From Gp6-AA45 sp035652075 (GTDB taxonomy: Bacteria > Acidobacteriota > Vicinamibacteria > Vicinamibacterales > CAVVIG01), in contig DASREL010000110.1 in NCBI GenBank assembly GCA_035652075.1, forward strand, positions 1 through 64,000: a stretch of DNA of 64,000 nucleotides. Reading direction: 5' to 3'. Below, one piece after another: positions 17,707-26,032 of this stretch (position 1 is its first letter; each line of letters opens with the position of its first letter). A program made the translations under genes and the position numbers. The notes below the pieces were generated by a model, which saw nothing but the letters and a program-made list of their open reading frames with translations, ran no database searches and was not told where the DNA came from.

Positions 17707-17807
17707 TCACGAAGATCGCGAAGGCACTTTCGTTGACAACCGTCCTTCGTGAGCTTCGTGAGCTTCGTGAACTTCGTGGACTTGGTGAGCTTCGTGTGTT
17801 TCGTGGT
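17690..17807. repeat. inverted array of 9-bp units (CTTCGTGAG) between convergent genes
   Basis: The right arm, about 17743-17807, has seven CTTCGTGnn units in tandem (CTTCGTGAG, CTTCGTGAA, CTTCGTGGA, CTTGGTGAG and so on). The left arm, about 17690-17727, has CACGAAGTT/CACGAAGAT units in opposite orientation. It bridges the stop codons of the TIGR01777 and anti-sigma genes exactly, and could act as a bidirectional transcription end. Confidence 0.88.
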
Positions 17808-18589
17808 TAATGCGCGACACCGACGAGATATCTGTCACCCGTCGGCGAGGCCACTCCGCCTTCGGGTTCGATCGTCACCGCCATCGCGGTCGGCTGCGGG
17901 ATGTCGACCGGCGTATTGAACATCACGCTCGCGCGGCCGCTCGAATCGGGACGCAACAGGCCCGCGCTGATCGGCGCCGGTTGCGCCGTCAACACCCACA
18001 ACTGATAGGTGCGGCCCGCCGGCAGCGGCGGCAGGTTCGCCGCGTTGATGACGAGCCCGCGCTGGCGGCTCCAGAACGCGCGTGCCGATGCACTCGGCGC
18101 GGCGGGCTGACCCGCGAGTTCCACGCGGGCGACGTCGGGCGCAAGCATGACGTTGATCATCGACACGACGCCGTCGGCCGACTTGCGGAGGTCGGCGACG
18201 CGCTGCTCGTTGGCGTCCGCGCGAATGGTCGCATCGCGCAGTTGCGCCTCGAGCGTCGTGACGCGATCCCGCATGCGAACCGCGGACAGGCCGAACACCG
18301 TGGCAAAGATGATCGACGCGGCGGCGGCCAACCAGCCCGACCGTGAATAGCTCGGCGGCGCCTGGGGGCGCGACATCTTCGCCATCACGCGATCGCGCAG
18401 CGCCAGCGACGGGACAGGCCCGGCAACCGCCGCCGCCAAACCGGCGGCCACGGGCGCCAACGCGCGGACATCGGCCGCACACGCCGCGCACACGGCCAGA
18501 TGAGCCTCAAATTCAGCCCGTTCGGCCGCAGTCAGCGCGCCCAAGGCGTAGAGTTCCGCCTGGTCGCCGAGTGGGTGATCCACTCCCAT
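17807..18589 (-). CDS. RskA-type anti-sigma factor
   Basis: This is a 260-residue membrane protein. The N-terminal anti-sigma domain has the zinc motif HLAVCAAC at about residues 30-37. A single membrane helix (WLAAAASIIFATVFGLSAV, about 83-101) follows, then a coiled segment and a periplasmic RskA C-terminal domain (about 140-260, with LPPLPAGRTYQLWV and DIPQPTAMAVTIEPEGG). RskA proteins hold an ECF sigma factor at the membrane until regulated proteolysis. It is third in the cluster sigma, cupin, RskA. The stop lies at the edge of the 9-bp repeat array. Confidence 0.88.
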   Translation of the reverse strand: MGVDHPLGDQAELYALGALTAAERAEFEAHLAVCAACAADVRALAPVAAGLAAAVAGPVPSLALRDRVMAKMSRPQAPPSYSRSGWLAAAASIIFATVFGLSAVRMRDRVTTLEAQLRDATIRADANEQRVADLRKSADGVVSMINVMLAPDVARVELAGQPAAPSASARAFWSRQRGLVINAANLPPLPAGRTYQLWVLTAQPAPISAGLLRPDSSGRASVMFNTPVDIPQPTAMAVTIEPEGGVASPTGDRYLVGVAH

Positions 18590-18605
18590 ACTTGTCTTAC
18601 GTGGC

Positions 18606-19139
18606 TCAGGCGAGAAGGGATGGCGGGAGGTGCTCTTCGGGCGGAACGACGAGAATCACGCGGCACCCTTCCTCCGTCCACAACTCCCCGTGGTCCGTAT
18701 CAGCGTCCGCGTGCACGAAGTCGCCGGCGTGGAGGTGGCGGCCGCAGGTAAAAAGGCTGCCGGACACCACGTAGCACTCTTCTGCGCCGCCGTGATGATG
18801 CGCAGGGAAACGCGTCCCCGGCGCGACATCGAGCAGCAGCGTCGCGTAGTTTCGTTCCTTATTCAGCGCGAGGATCTTCATCTTGATCCCGGCAATCGGA
18901 TGCGGCATCCAACGGTCGTCGTTCGCGCTGGCGAATGCGAAACCAACCACAGAAGGCACAGAACCCACAGAAGACGGTTGGCTCTGTGCGTTCTGTGCGT
19001 TCTGTGGTTGCTTGATCCGCTGCATCAGCGCCGCGCGGACGTCCGGCCGCGGCACAGGCGCGTGCATCGCCGCGGCGTCGGCCAGCGCCAGCGTCACCAC
19101 CTCGTCGAACTCGATCTGATCCGTCGTCTCGTCGCTCAT
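18606..19139 (-). CDS. ChrR-like cupin anti-sigma protein with repeat-derived linker
   Basis: This is a 177-residue protein. Residues about 80-170 form a ChrR-type cupin with metal ligands in FPAHHHGGAEECYVVSG and the later DTDHGELWTEEGC. The N-terminal 35 residues resemble the ChrR helix bundle, but I see no HxxxCxxC zinc motif. Residues 44-66, which are Gln/Asn/Ala- then Ser/Val-rich, are encoded by a perfect short-repeat inverted array (18944-19010). They are therefore probably a non-conserved linker. It overlaps the sigma gene by ATGA. It likely senses an oxidant or reactive electrophile and releases the sigma factor. Confidence 0.8.
   Translation of the reverse strand: MSDETTDQIEFDEVVTLALADAAAMHAPVPRPDVRAALMQRIKQPQNAQNAQSQPSSVGSVPSVVGFAFASANDDRWMPHPIAGIKMKILALNKERNYATLLLDVAPGTRFPAHHHGGAEECYVVSGSLFTCGRHLHAGDFVHADADTDHGELWTEEGCRVILVVPPEEHLPPSLLA
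18944..19010. repeat. in-coding inverted array of 9-bp units (CACAGAAGG / TTCTGTGCG)
   Basis: The left arm 18944-18973 holds CACAGAAGG, CACAGAACC, CACAGAAGA; the right arm 18982-19010 holds CTCTGTGCG, TTCTGTGCG, TTCTGTGGT. The loop is about 8 bases. It lies wholly inside the cupin anti-sigma gene, in frame, and encodes about 22 residues. Confidence 0.9.
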
Positions 19140-19699
19140 TGCTCGATGAACACCTGCGCCAGCTGCTGACGCAGCGTCAACATGCCGCTGCGCACGCGTG
19201 TCTTCACGGTGCCCAGCGGCAGCTTGTATTTGTTCGCGAGCTCGGACTGCGTCAGCCCGAGGTAATACGCGTCCTCAATCAGCGACCGCTGATCGGCCGG
19301 CAGATCGTCGAGTGCCGCAATCACGGCCTGCTGCTGCTGCGTCAGCGACGCGCGCTGCTCCGGATCGGCTCGGCGATCGGGTTCCGGCTCGGGCGCCGAT
19401 TCCACGGCGCGCAATCGGACCGCGTTGGCGCGCAGCCGGTCGATCGCGCGGTTGCGTGCGATGCGCACGAGCCACGCGGCCGGCGATCCGAGCGCCACGT
19501 TGTAGGTTTCCGCCTTCGTCCACACGAGCACGAAGACCTCTTGCAACACCTCTTCCGCTTCGCTGCGATCGCGAAGGACGCGCAGGATCAACCCGAACAG
19601 CAACCGGTTGTGGCGGTCGTACAGCTCTCCCACCGCGCGCTCGTCACGAGCGACGATGCGTTCGATCAGCGTGATGTCTGCGCGAACGTCGGTTTCCAT
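19136..19699 (-). CDS. ECF-type RNA polymerase sigma factor
   Basis: This is a 187-residue sigma-70 factor with region 2 (AVGELYDRHNRLLFGLILRVL, SEAEEVLQEVFVLVWTKA, WLVRIARNRAIDRLR) and region 4 (LPADQRSLIEDAYYLGLTQSELANKYK, then LPLGTVKTRVRSGMLTLRQQL). Region 3 is absent, as in ECF factors. ATG 19699 is chosen; a TTG immediately upstream is possible. It starts directly after the E1-beta stop (TGA TTG ATG), so it is probably translated from the dehydrogenase transcript. It is followed by two putative antagonists, the cupin protein and the RskA protein. Confidence 0.93.
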   Translation of the reverse strand: METDVRADITLIERIVARDERAVGELYDRHNRLLFGLILRVLRDRSEAEEVLQEVFVLVWTKAETYNVALGSPAAWLVRIARNRAIDRLRANAVRLRAVESAPEPEPDRRADPEQRASLTQQQQAVIAALDDLPADQRSLIEDAYYLGLTQSELANKYKLPLGTVKTRVRSGMLTLRQQLAQVFIEQ

Positions 19700-19702
19700 C
19701 AA

Positions 19703-20684
19703 TCAGTACGCGGCCACGCGCCGAAGAGCATCGGTGATCTTATCAGCATCGGGCAGGTTGGCCGCCTCGAGGATGTGCGAAAACGGGCAATGCGTGTCCG
19801 GGTACGTCACGCGGACCACCGGCGCGTCGAGCGAGTCGAAGCGCTCTTCCATGATGACGGCCGACAGTTCCGCGCCCAGTCCCAGGGTCTTCACATCCTC
19901 GTGCACGATGACGGCGCGACTGGTTTTCTGCAGCGACGCGAAAATCGCCTCCTTGTCGAACGGCATCAGCGTTCGAAGATCGATCACCTCAACCTCGACG
20001 CCGTCCCTGGACATCCGATCCGCGGCCTCGAGCGACGGCGTGACCATCGCGCCGTAGGTCAGCAGCGTGATGTCGTCGCCCTCGCGCCGCGTCGCCGCTT
20101 TCCCAATCTCCACCACCTCGTCGCCATCGGGTACCGGCCCCTTGGCGCGTCGATAGAGGTACTTGTGTTCGAAATATACGACTGGGTTGTCATCTCGGAT
20201 TGCGGCCTTCAGTAACCCCTTGGCGTCAAAGGGGGTTGACGGCGCGACGACTTTCAAGCCCGGCCGGTGGACGAACCACGCTTCGGGATTCTGCGAGTGG
20301 TACAACCCGCCGCCGACATTCCCGCCGCTCGGTGCGCGGACGACAATCGGCACCGTCGCGCGGCCACCGTAGCGATACCGCAACGTCGCCGCCTGGTTGA
20401 CGAGTTGGATCGAAGCCGCACGAAATGAAGTCCGCGAACTGCATCTCGGCGACCGGACGATAGCCGCGCAGCGCTGCGCCGACGCTGATGCCGACGATCG
20501 CCGACTCGGAAATCGGCGTGTCGACGACGCGCGTGTCGCCGAACTCGTCATGCATCCCCTGCGTGACGCCAAACGCGCCGCCGTAGGCGCCGACGTCCTC
20601 GCCGAGCACGAACACTTTCGGATCGCGCCGCATCTCTTCGACGAGCGCTTCGCGAATCGCTTCGAGGTAGGTCACTTCACGCAT
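19703..20684 (-). CDS. 2-oxoacid dehydrogenase E1 beta subunit, apparent one-base frameshift
   Basis: This is the transketolase-like beta subunit of a pyruvate or branched-chain 2-oxoacid dehydrogenase, which pairs with the alpha subunit encoded just before it. The first part (MREVTYLEAIREAL, LGEDVGAYGGAFGVT, EMQFADFISCGFD) and the second part (QLVNQAATLRYRYGG, PSGGNVGGGLYHSQNPEAWFVH, through to HEDVKTLGLGAELSA) are both well conserved but lie in different frames. The break is at 20407-20408. On the minus strand the sequence reads GATCCAACTC where GATCAACTC would restore Asp-Gln-Leu. One extra base explains the total of 982 nt (3x327+1). It could be a sequencing or assembly error or a recent mutation; everything else looks intact. 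Confidence 0.88.
20407..20408 (-). other. site of apparent +1 frameshift in E1 beta
   Basis: The plus strand reads TTGGAT where TTGAT would keep the family sequence GFD-QLVNQ in one frame. It is a two-base G run, so homopolymer error is possible but not typical. Confidence 0.8.
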
Positions 20685-21660
20685 ATAAGTCCGTCGTCGC
20701 CTCGTCCGGCGTCGGGTCCGGCGCGTTCATCGCGAACTCAACCGCGTCGTCGATCGTCGCCTTGACCTTGTCTTCGACCTCCTTCTGTTTCGCGTCATCG
20801 AGCACGTGACGCGTGCGGAGGTAGGTCGTGAAGGTCGGGATCGGATCGCGGCTCTTCCACATGGCGAGCTCTTCGTCACTGCGATAGAACGCTTTGTCGT
20901 GTTCGGAGTGGCCGTGCCAGCGGTACGTCTTGCACTCGATCAGCGTCGGACCGTCGCCGGCGCGCGCGCGTGCGATCGCGCCGACGGTCGACTGATAGAC
21001 CGCCAGCACGTCGTTGCCGTTGATCGCGACGCCGTCGAAACCGTATCCGTGCGCGCGATCCGCGACGTCGTCGATCGCCATGCTCTTCTCGATCGGCACC
21101 GAGTACGCGTACTGATTGTTCTCGCAGATGAAGATGACCGGCAGCTGCTGCACGCCGGCAAAGTTGAGCGCCTCGTGAAAGTCGCCGACGTTGCTCGCCC
21201 CTTCGCCGAAGTACGCGATGACGACGTGGTCGACCTTTTCCATTTTGAAGGTCAGCGCGAGTCCCGTCGCGACAGGGAGATTGGCGCCAAGCATGCTCGT
21301 GTTGCCGAAGATCCCGAGCTCGGTGACGCCGCTGTGCAGCGCCGAGTCGCGGCCTTTCGAGAGGCCGGTCTCTTTCGCGAACATCTGCGACATCATCGCG
21401 CGCGCATCGACACCCTTCATCAGAAACGTTCCGAGATCGCGATGCAGCGGGCAGATGAAGTCCTCTTTGCGCAACCCGTAGCACGTGCCGACGACGATCG
21501 CTTCCTGGCCGATGCCGGTGTACACGCCGCTGCGAACCTTCCCCTGCTTGACGAGGACGCTGAGCCGCTCGTCGAACGCGCGGATCAACTTCAACCAGTA
21601 GAACATCTCGAGCAGTTGTTCGGGGGCGAGCTTGAACTTCGTCCGCTTAAGTGGCGGCAT
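20677..21660 (-). CDS. 2-oxoacid dehydrogenase E1 alpha subunit (ThDP-dependent)
   Basis: This is a 327-residue protein with the ThDP motif from AYFGEGASNVGDFHEAL to ICENNQYAYS, the YTGIGQEAI entry segment, the phosphorylation-loop-like RWHGHSEHD, and the GNTSMLGANLPVATGLAL segment. Together with E1 beta it decarboxylates pyruvate or branched-chain 2-oxoacids and acylates lipoyl-E2. No E2 or E3 gene is in the window. It overlaps E1 beta by 8 bases and the HD-GYP gene by 14. A TAGACT box lies 6 nt before the ATG, so a separate leaderless transcript is possible. Confidence 0.92.
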   Translation of the reverse strand: MPPLKRTKFKLAPEQLLEMFYWLKLIRAFDERLSVLVKQGKVRSGVYTGIGQEAIVVGTCYGLRKEDFICPLHRDLGTFLMKGVDARAMMSQMFAKETGLSKGRDSALHSGVTELGIFGNTSMLGANLPVATGLALTFKMEKVDHVVIAYFGEGASNVGDFHEALNFAGVQQLPVIFICENNQYAYSVPIEKSMAIDDVADRAHGYGFDGVAINGNDVLAVYQSTVGAIARARAGDGPTLIECKTYRWHGHSEHDKAFYRSDEELAMWKSRDPIPTFTTYLRTRHVLDDAKQKEVEDKVKATIDDAVEFAMNAPDPTPDEATTDLYA

Positions 21661-23029
21661 TCGACGAGTCTAGCACTCGTTCGACGACGTCAACAGCGTC
21701 AGGCCACAGGCCGTTTCCGCGCTCTTCGCGCATGATCGAGAGGACTTTTTCGGTGGGCAGCTTGCCGCGGTACGGACGCTCGGCCGACAGCGCGTCGAGC
21801 TGATCGGCCGCGGCCAGAATCCGCGCCGATGGCGACAGCAGGTCTCCGGGCAGGTTGCGGAAGTAACCGCGGCCGTCCATCCGTTCGTGGTGTGCGCTCG
21901 CGTCGAACGCGAGCTCGCCGAAGACGGGAACGCGCTCGAGGATTTGATACGTGTAGTACGGATGCAGCTTGACGACCTCCCATTCCCGTGTCGTCAACTT
22001 GCCCGGCTTGTCGAGAATCCGGTTCGGCACGCTCAGCTTGCCGATGTCGTGGAGCAGCGCCGCGCGTCGCAGGCGGGTCACCGCGTTGGCATCGAGCCCG
22101 AGCGCGTGCGCGATCGCGACGGCGAAATCGGCGACCCGCTGCGAGTGGTGATACGTGTACGGCGACTTCGCGTCGATGACCCACGCGAACGCCTCGGCGA
22201 TGTCGTCGAGGCGCTTGCCGTCGGCCGTGATCACCGAGTCCTGCGGCTCGGCGTCGGCGACCGTGTCTTCGAGGTTCTGCGATCCGCACGCGTCCCACAT
22301 CGACTGATCCTTCGACAGGTCGAGGAACAGATCGACCAGATCGGGATCGAACCAGCTGCCGCGGCGCTGCTTCGCGACGGTCGCCGCTTTGTCGGGGCCC
22401 TCTTCGCTCGCGAAAATCTCCGCGACCTGCGCGAGACCGATGATGCGCGCGAGGATCGGAATGTCGTGGCGCTTCGTGCCGTCGGGATAGCCGCCGCCGT
22501 CCCAGTGTTCGTCCATCGAGCGAATGGCTTCGGCGGTCGCTTTCGAGAAGCCGAGCGTCCGCGCGATCTCCGCGCCGCGGTCGCAGCGCACCTCAAAGAG
22601 CGTCCGCCGGCTCGCCGGCCCTTTCGCGGCCAGGACCGCGAGCCGCCGCAGGCGTTCGAACAGCTTCCCTTCGGGTTCGGCGTAGTCGATCACGTACGCG
22701 ATCTGCTCGCGGATCTTGCGCCAGTCGCGCATCCACGCCCCGCGCTTCGCGGTCTGATCGTCGCCGCCGAACAACTGGAACACACGCGCGGAATTGCTCG
22801 AGCAGCCCGCATCCTTCAGCAGGAGCGCGTAGAAGAGGTTCGATTGGTCGTCGGCCGACAACCCCAGCGCCCGGCCTATCCGCATCCCGATGAGGCAGCT
22901 GCGCGACGCATGGCCGCGCGGGTGCCCTTCGGTCAGGTCCAGCGCGTAGGACAACCCGGACAAAATCGACGACAGCTTCACCGTCGAGGGGGCTTCGGCC
23001 AACGCCACAGAGGTTAGCAAACGGTGCAA
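21647..23029 (-). CDS. tandem HD-GYP-type protein with complementary degeneration
   Basis: This is a protein of about 460 residues with two HD-GYP-like halves. The first (about 20-215) has KDAG at 72-75 in place of the HD pair but keeps DEHWDGGGYP at 173-182. The second (about 275-455) keeps HDIGK at 327-331 and HHERMDGRGY at 380-389, but has Phe instead of the final Pro. HD-GYP domains hydrolyse cyclic di-GMP or cGAMP; only the second half has a full metal site. There is no membrane segment or receiver domain. The start is uncertain: TTG 23029 is the longest, GTG 23008 is another choice, and no Shine-Dalgarno site is seen. It is divergent from the patatin gene. Confidence 0.82.
   Translation of the reverse strand: MHRLLTSVALAEAPSTVKLSSILSGLSYALDLTEGHPRGHASRSCLIGMRIGRALGLSADDQSNLFYALLLKDAGCSSNSARVFQLFGGDDQTAKRGAWMRDWRKIREQIAYVIDYAEPEGKLFERLRRLAVLAAKGPASRRTLFEVRCDRGAEIARTLGFSKATAEAIRSMDEHWDGGGYPDGTKRHDIPILARIIGLAQVAEIFASEEGPDKAATVAKQRRGSWFDPDLVDLFLDLSKDQSMWDACGSQNLEDTVADAEPQDSVITADGKRLDDIAEAFAWVIDAKSPYTYHHSQRVADFAVAIAHALGLDANAVTRLRRAALLHDIGKLSVPNRILDKPGKLTTREWEVVKLHPYYTYQILERVPVFGELAFDASAHHERMDGRGYFRNLPGDLLSPSARILAAADQLDALSAERPYRGKLPTEKVLSIMREERGNGLWPDAVDVVERVLDSSNAAT
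21667..21672 (-). promoter_or_regulatory. candidate -10 box (TAGACT) 6 nt before E1-alpha ATG
   Basis: On the minus strand the order is TAGACT, CGTCGA, ATG. It lies inside the last codons of the upstream HD-GYP gene. The spacing would put the first transcribed base at or next to the A of the start codon. Confidence 0.4.
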
Positions 23030-23089
23030 GTCACAGGATTAACGGGCTGCGTCGCCAACCGGTTTTTCGAGTAGGCTCCACGCATCCAT

Positions 23090-26032
23090 ATGCACATGAA
23101 TGCCGCTGACTTCGATCGCGACGTCGTCCCAGCCGAACGCGAAGAGATTGCCAAGCGGCGAGCCGCGCTGAACCTGCCGCCGCCCGATGACGATGTGGTG
23201 GGCCTGGCGATCTCGGGTGGCGGCATCCGCTCTGCGACCTTCTCGCTGGGCGCCGTCCAGGCGCTCCACGACTACGGCGCGTTCGGATCGTTCGATTACC
23301 TCTCGACCGTCAGCGGCGGCGGGTTCACCGGCAGTTGCATCAGCTCGCTGATGAACGACTCCGCGGTCCGTCCGGATGACACGACGTTCCCGTTGCGGAC
23401 CGTCACCGGCGCGAACGAACCCGACGCCGTGCGACACCTGCGCAACAGCGGCAATTACCTCGCGCCCGGCGGCATGCTCGACAAGGTCCGCATCCCGGCG
23501 CTCGTGATACGTGGCGTCCTGCTGAACCTGCTCGCGGTCATGCCGTACCTGATGCTGGCCGTGGTGGCGACGCAGTACTACTACGACAGCTACCTCGGCG
23601 GTCCGGAGTCGTTGACGAAGATGCTGCTGCAGACGGCGTTCGAGGATCTGCCCTGGGTGGCATTCGCGATGGCGCTGCTGCTCTTTCCGCTGGTCAGCCG
23701 GCTGCTCGCCAACCGCCTGTCGTGGTCGGCGCGGAATCGCGGCGCGGCCATCATGACGGGAGGTTTTCTCGTCTTTCTCATCTGGTCTCTCCGCTGGACC
23801 TTCGCGTCGCTCGTCGAGGCCGCGATCAACACCACCTTTCCGCGTTTCCAAGATCAGATCATCGCGACGATCAACGATCCGTCGTTTCGTTGGCGTGCGA
23901 TCGCGTTGATCGCGATCGTGGCGATCGGCGCGTTGCTGGCGGGACGATCGGCGACCGGTGCCAAGATTCGGAGCGGGCTGGCACTGTACACGCTCGGCTT
24001 CCTTGGCCCGCTCATCGTCGTCGCGATCTATCTGCTGCTGTGCATGGCCGAAATCGAGCCATACCGCTTGAACGATACGGTCGCAACCGCGCGCGTGACG
24101 CCGCGCGCCATTCGCGATCTCGACAACGGCGTGCTCGCGCCGGAGCTCGCGCGTACGATTCCCGCGAACGCACTTTCGGGATGGGTCGAGACGCACGAGA
24201 CGGGCGACGAGAAGGTGGTCGCCGCCTACGGCAACGTGTACCGGGTCGTGAACCGTGAAGGGGCCCGAGCCTGGATCGAGGCCGCGTCGGCGTCGGCCGA
24301 TCGACCAGACGTCGAGATCGACGCGCTGCACGGCGGTCACGTCCCGCCGTCGCTGAACTTCATGTTCCACGACAACAACCACATCCTGGCGCTTCGCGAA
24401 GCGCGCGTCACGGAGCGGACGCCCGGCAGCGAATGGATGGCCGTCCATCCGGACGGCAGCCGGTTTGCCATCGTCCGCCACGAGGATACGTTGACGGTGT
24501 TCTGGGACTTGCCGGCGCCGCCAGCCTACAGGCAAGACGCGACGCTCGGCATCCGCGCGTACGTCCGACCGATCGAGCCAGGTCGCCGCTGGGAGGTCGT
24601 CTCCTCCGGGTGCTTCTATCGCATCGATCGACATGATTCGGAGCTGGTCGTCCGTGCGAATCTCGCCGCTGATCTCAGTCGTCATCTTCTGAGCGCCGCC
24701 GTGCGCAACGCGTTCGACTCAAAGGGAGGACTCTCCGAGAAGGCAGCAACGACGATTGACCCAGGCGTGCCGATGGCGGCCGACGTCGCGTTCGCGGCGT
24801 CGGGACCGGACGCCGTGCACACGTGGCACATCAACGACCCGGGGCGAGGCCGGTTGGTGGAAGTCAATCGTGCCGACGACGGCTACGACACCGATCTGCG
24901 TCCGCCGTTCATGGACGGCGCCGAGGATCGCCTGTTCTTCGGCGCCGCCATTGTGTGGCTGCTGTTCAATGCGATGTTCGCGAACGTGAATGCCAGCTCG
25001 ATTCACGACTTCTATCGGGATCGTTTGAGCAAAGCGTATTTGCTGAGACGCAATAAGAACGGCGAGCTCGAGCAAAACGATCGACAGCGTCTCGCCGCGC
25101 TGCGAGAGGACGGCAGCACAGCGCCCTACCACCTGATCAACGCGTCGCTGAACTTGAACGGGTCGACCGAGCCCGACATGCGCGGGCGCAACTCCGACTT
25201 TTTCGTCTTCAGCAAGCACTTCACCGGCAGCGTGCGCACCGGCTACTGCAAGACCGCCGATCTCGAGCGCGTCCATCGTCATCTCGATCTCGGCACGGCG
25301 ATGGCGATCTCGGGCGCTGCGGCCGCGCCGAATGCGGGCACGACAACGATCAAGCCGCTGACGTTTCTGCTGACGCTGTTCAACATCCGCCTCGGTTACT
25401 GGATGCCGCATCCCGCGTACGTCTCGTCCTCGATGTGGCAGCGGATTCGATTGAGTTTCGGCGTCGGACCGCGATATCTCTGGCGGGAAGCGATGGGAGC
25501 GCTGACGACGAAACTGCCGTACGTGAACCTGTCGGACGGCGGTCACATCGAAAACCTCGGCCTCTACGCGCTGCTGAAGCGGCGCTGCAAAGTCATCGTC
25601 GCGATCGACGGCGAACAGGACGAGCAGCTCCGCTTCGGCAGCTTGATGCAGCTGCTGATGTACGCGCGCATCGATCTCGGGATCAACATCACGATCGATC
25701 TCGATCGCATCCACGCCGCGAGCGGTACCAGCGAGTCGCACTTCACGATTGGCGACATCGACTACGGCAACGGCCACAAGGGTTCGCTGATCTACATGAA
25801 AGCGTCGGTCACCGGCGACGAAGGGCCGCTGGTGCTCGACTATCGCGAGTCGAACCCCGACTTCCCGCACCAATCGACCACGAACCAGTTCTTTAGCGAA
25901 CGGCAATTCGAGATGTACCGCGCGCTCGGGTTTCACGTCGCGGAAGGTATGTGCGTCGACCTCGTCAAACATGACGGGATCGCGCCGTTGCTGTTCCGGA
26001 TGGCGCTGCGCCCGGCAGCGAGCGTCGTTTAG
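23090..26032 (+). CDS. large membrane-embedded patatin-like lipase
   Basis: This is a 980-residue protein. The patatin fold is split: the oxyanion loop LAISGGGIRSATFSLG (39-54) and nucleophile Ser75 in YLSTVSGGGF are N-terminal. The partner Asp lies in NLSDGGHIENLGLY near residue 813. Between them are four to five hydrophobic helices (about 140-165, 183-205, 220-245, 270-290, 300-325), a beta-rich insert of about 270 residues and another helix near 625. Such proteins hydrolyse acyl esters of membrane lipids; here the active site must be assembled around a membrane domain. The stop overlaps that of the convergent DUF1501 gene (TTAG). Confidence 0.85.
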   Translation: MHMNAADFDRDVVPAEREEIAKRRAALNLPPPDDDVVGLAISGGGIRSATFSLGAVQALHDYGAFGSFDYLSTVSGGGFTGSCISSLMNDSAVRPDDTTFPLRTVTGANEPDAVRHLRNSGNYLAPGGMLDKVRIPALVIRGVLLNLLAVMPYLMLAVVATQYYYDSYLGGPESLTKMLLQTAFEDLPWVAFAMALLLFPLVSRLLANRLSWSARNRGAAIMTGGFLVFLIWSLRWTFASLVEAAINTTFPRFQDQIIATINDPSFRWRAIALIAIVAIGALLAGRSATGAKIRSGLALYTLGFLGPLIVVAIYLLLCMAEIEPYRLNDTVATARVTPRAIRDLDNGVLAPELARTIPANALSGWVETHETGDEKVVAAYGNVYRVVNREGARAWIEAASASADRPDVEIDALHGGHVPPSLNFMFHDNNHILALREARVTERTPGSEWMAVHPDGSRFAIVRHEDTLTVFWDLPAPPAYRQDATLGIRAYVRPIEPGRRWEVVSSGCFYRIDRHDSELVVRANLAADLSRHLLSAAVRNAFDSKGGLSEKAATTIDPGVPMAADVAFAASGPDAVHTWHINDPGRGRLVEVNRADDGYDTDLRPPFMDGAEDRLFFGAAIVWLLFNAMFANVNASSIHDFYRDRLSKAYLLRRNKNGELEQNDRQRLAALREDGSTAPYHLINASLNLNGSTEPDMRGRNSDFFVFSKHFTGSVRTGYCKTADLERVHRHLDLGTAMAISGAAAAPNAGTTTIKPLTFLLTLFNIRLGYWMPHPAYVSSSMWQRIRLSFGVGPRYLWREAMGALTTKLPYVNLSDGGHIENLGLYALLKRRCKVIVAIDGEQDEQLRFGSLMQLLMYARIDLGINITIDLDRIHAASGTSESHFTIGDIDYGNGHKGSLIYMKASVTGDEGPLVLDYRESNPDFPHQSTTNQFFSERQFEMYRALGFHVAEGMCVDLVKHDGIAPLLFRMALRPAASVV

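Noticed and set aside
17743..17807. Possible CRISPR array
   Set aside because: The units are 9 bp in direct tandem with no spacers and no cas genes; the same holds for the other short-unit arrays.
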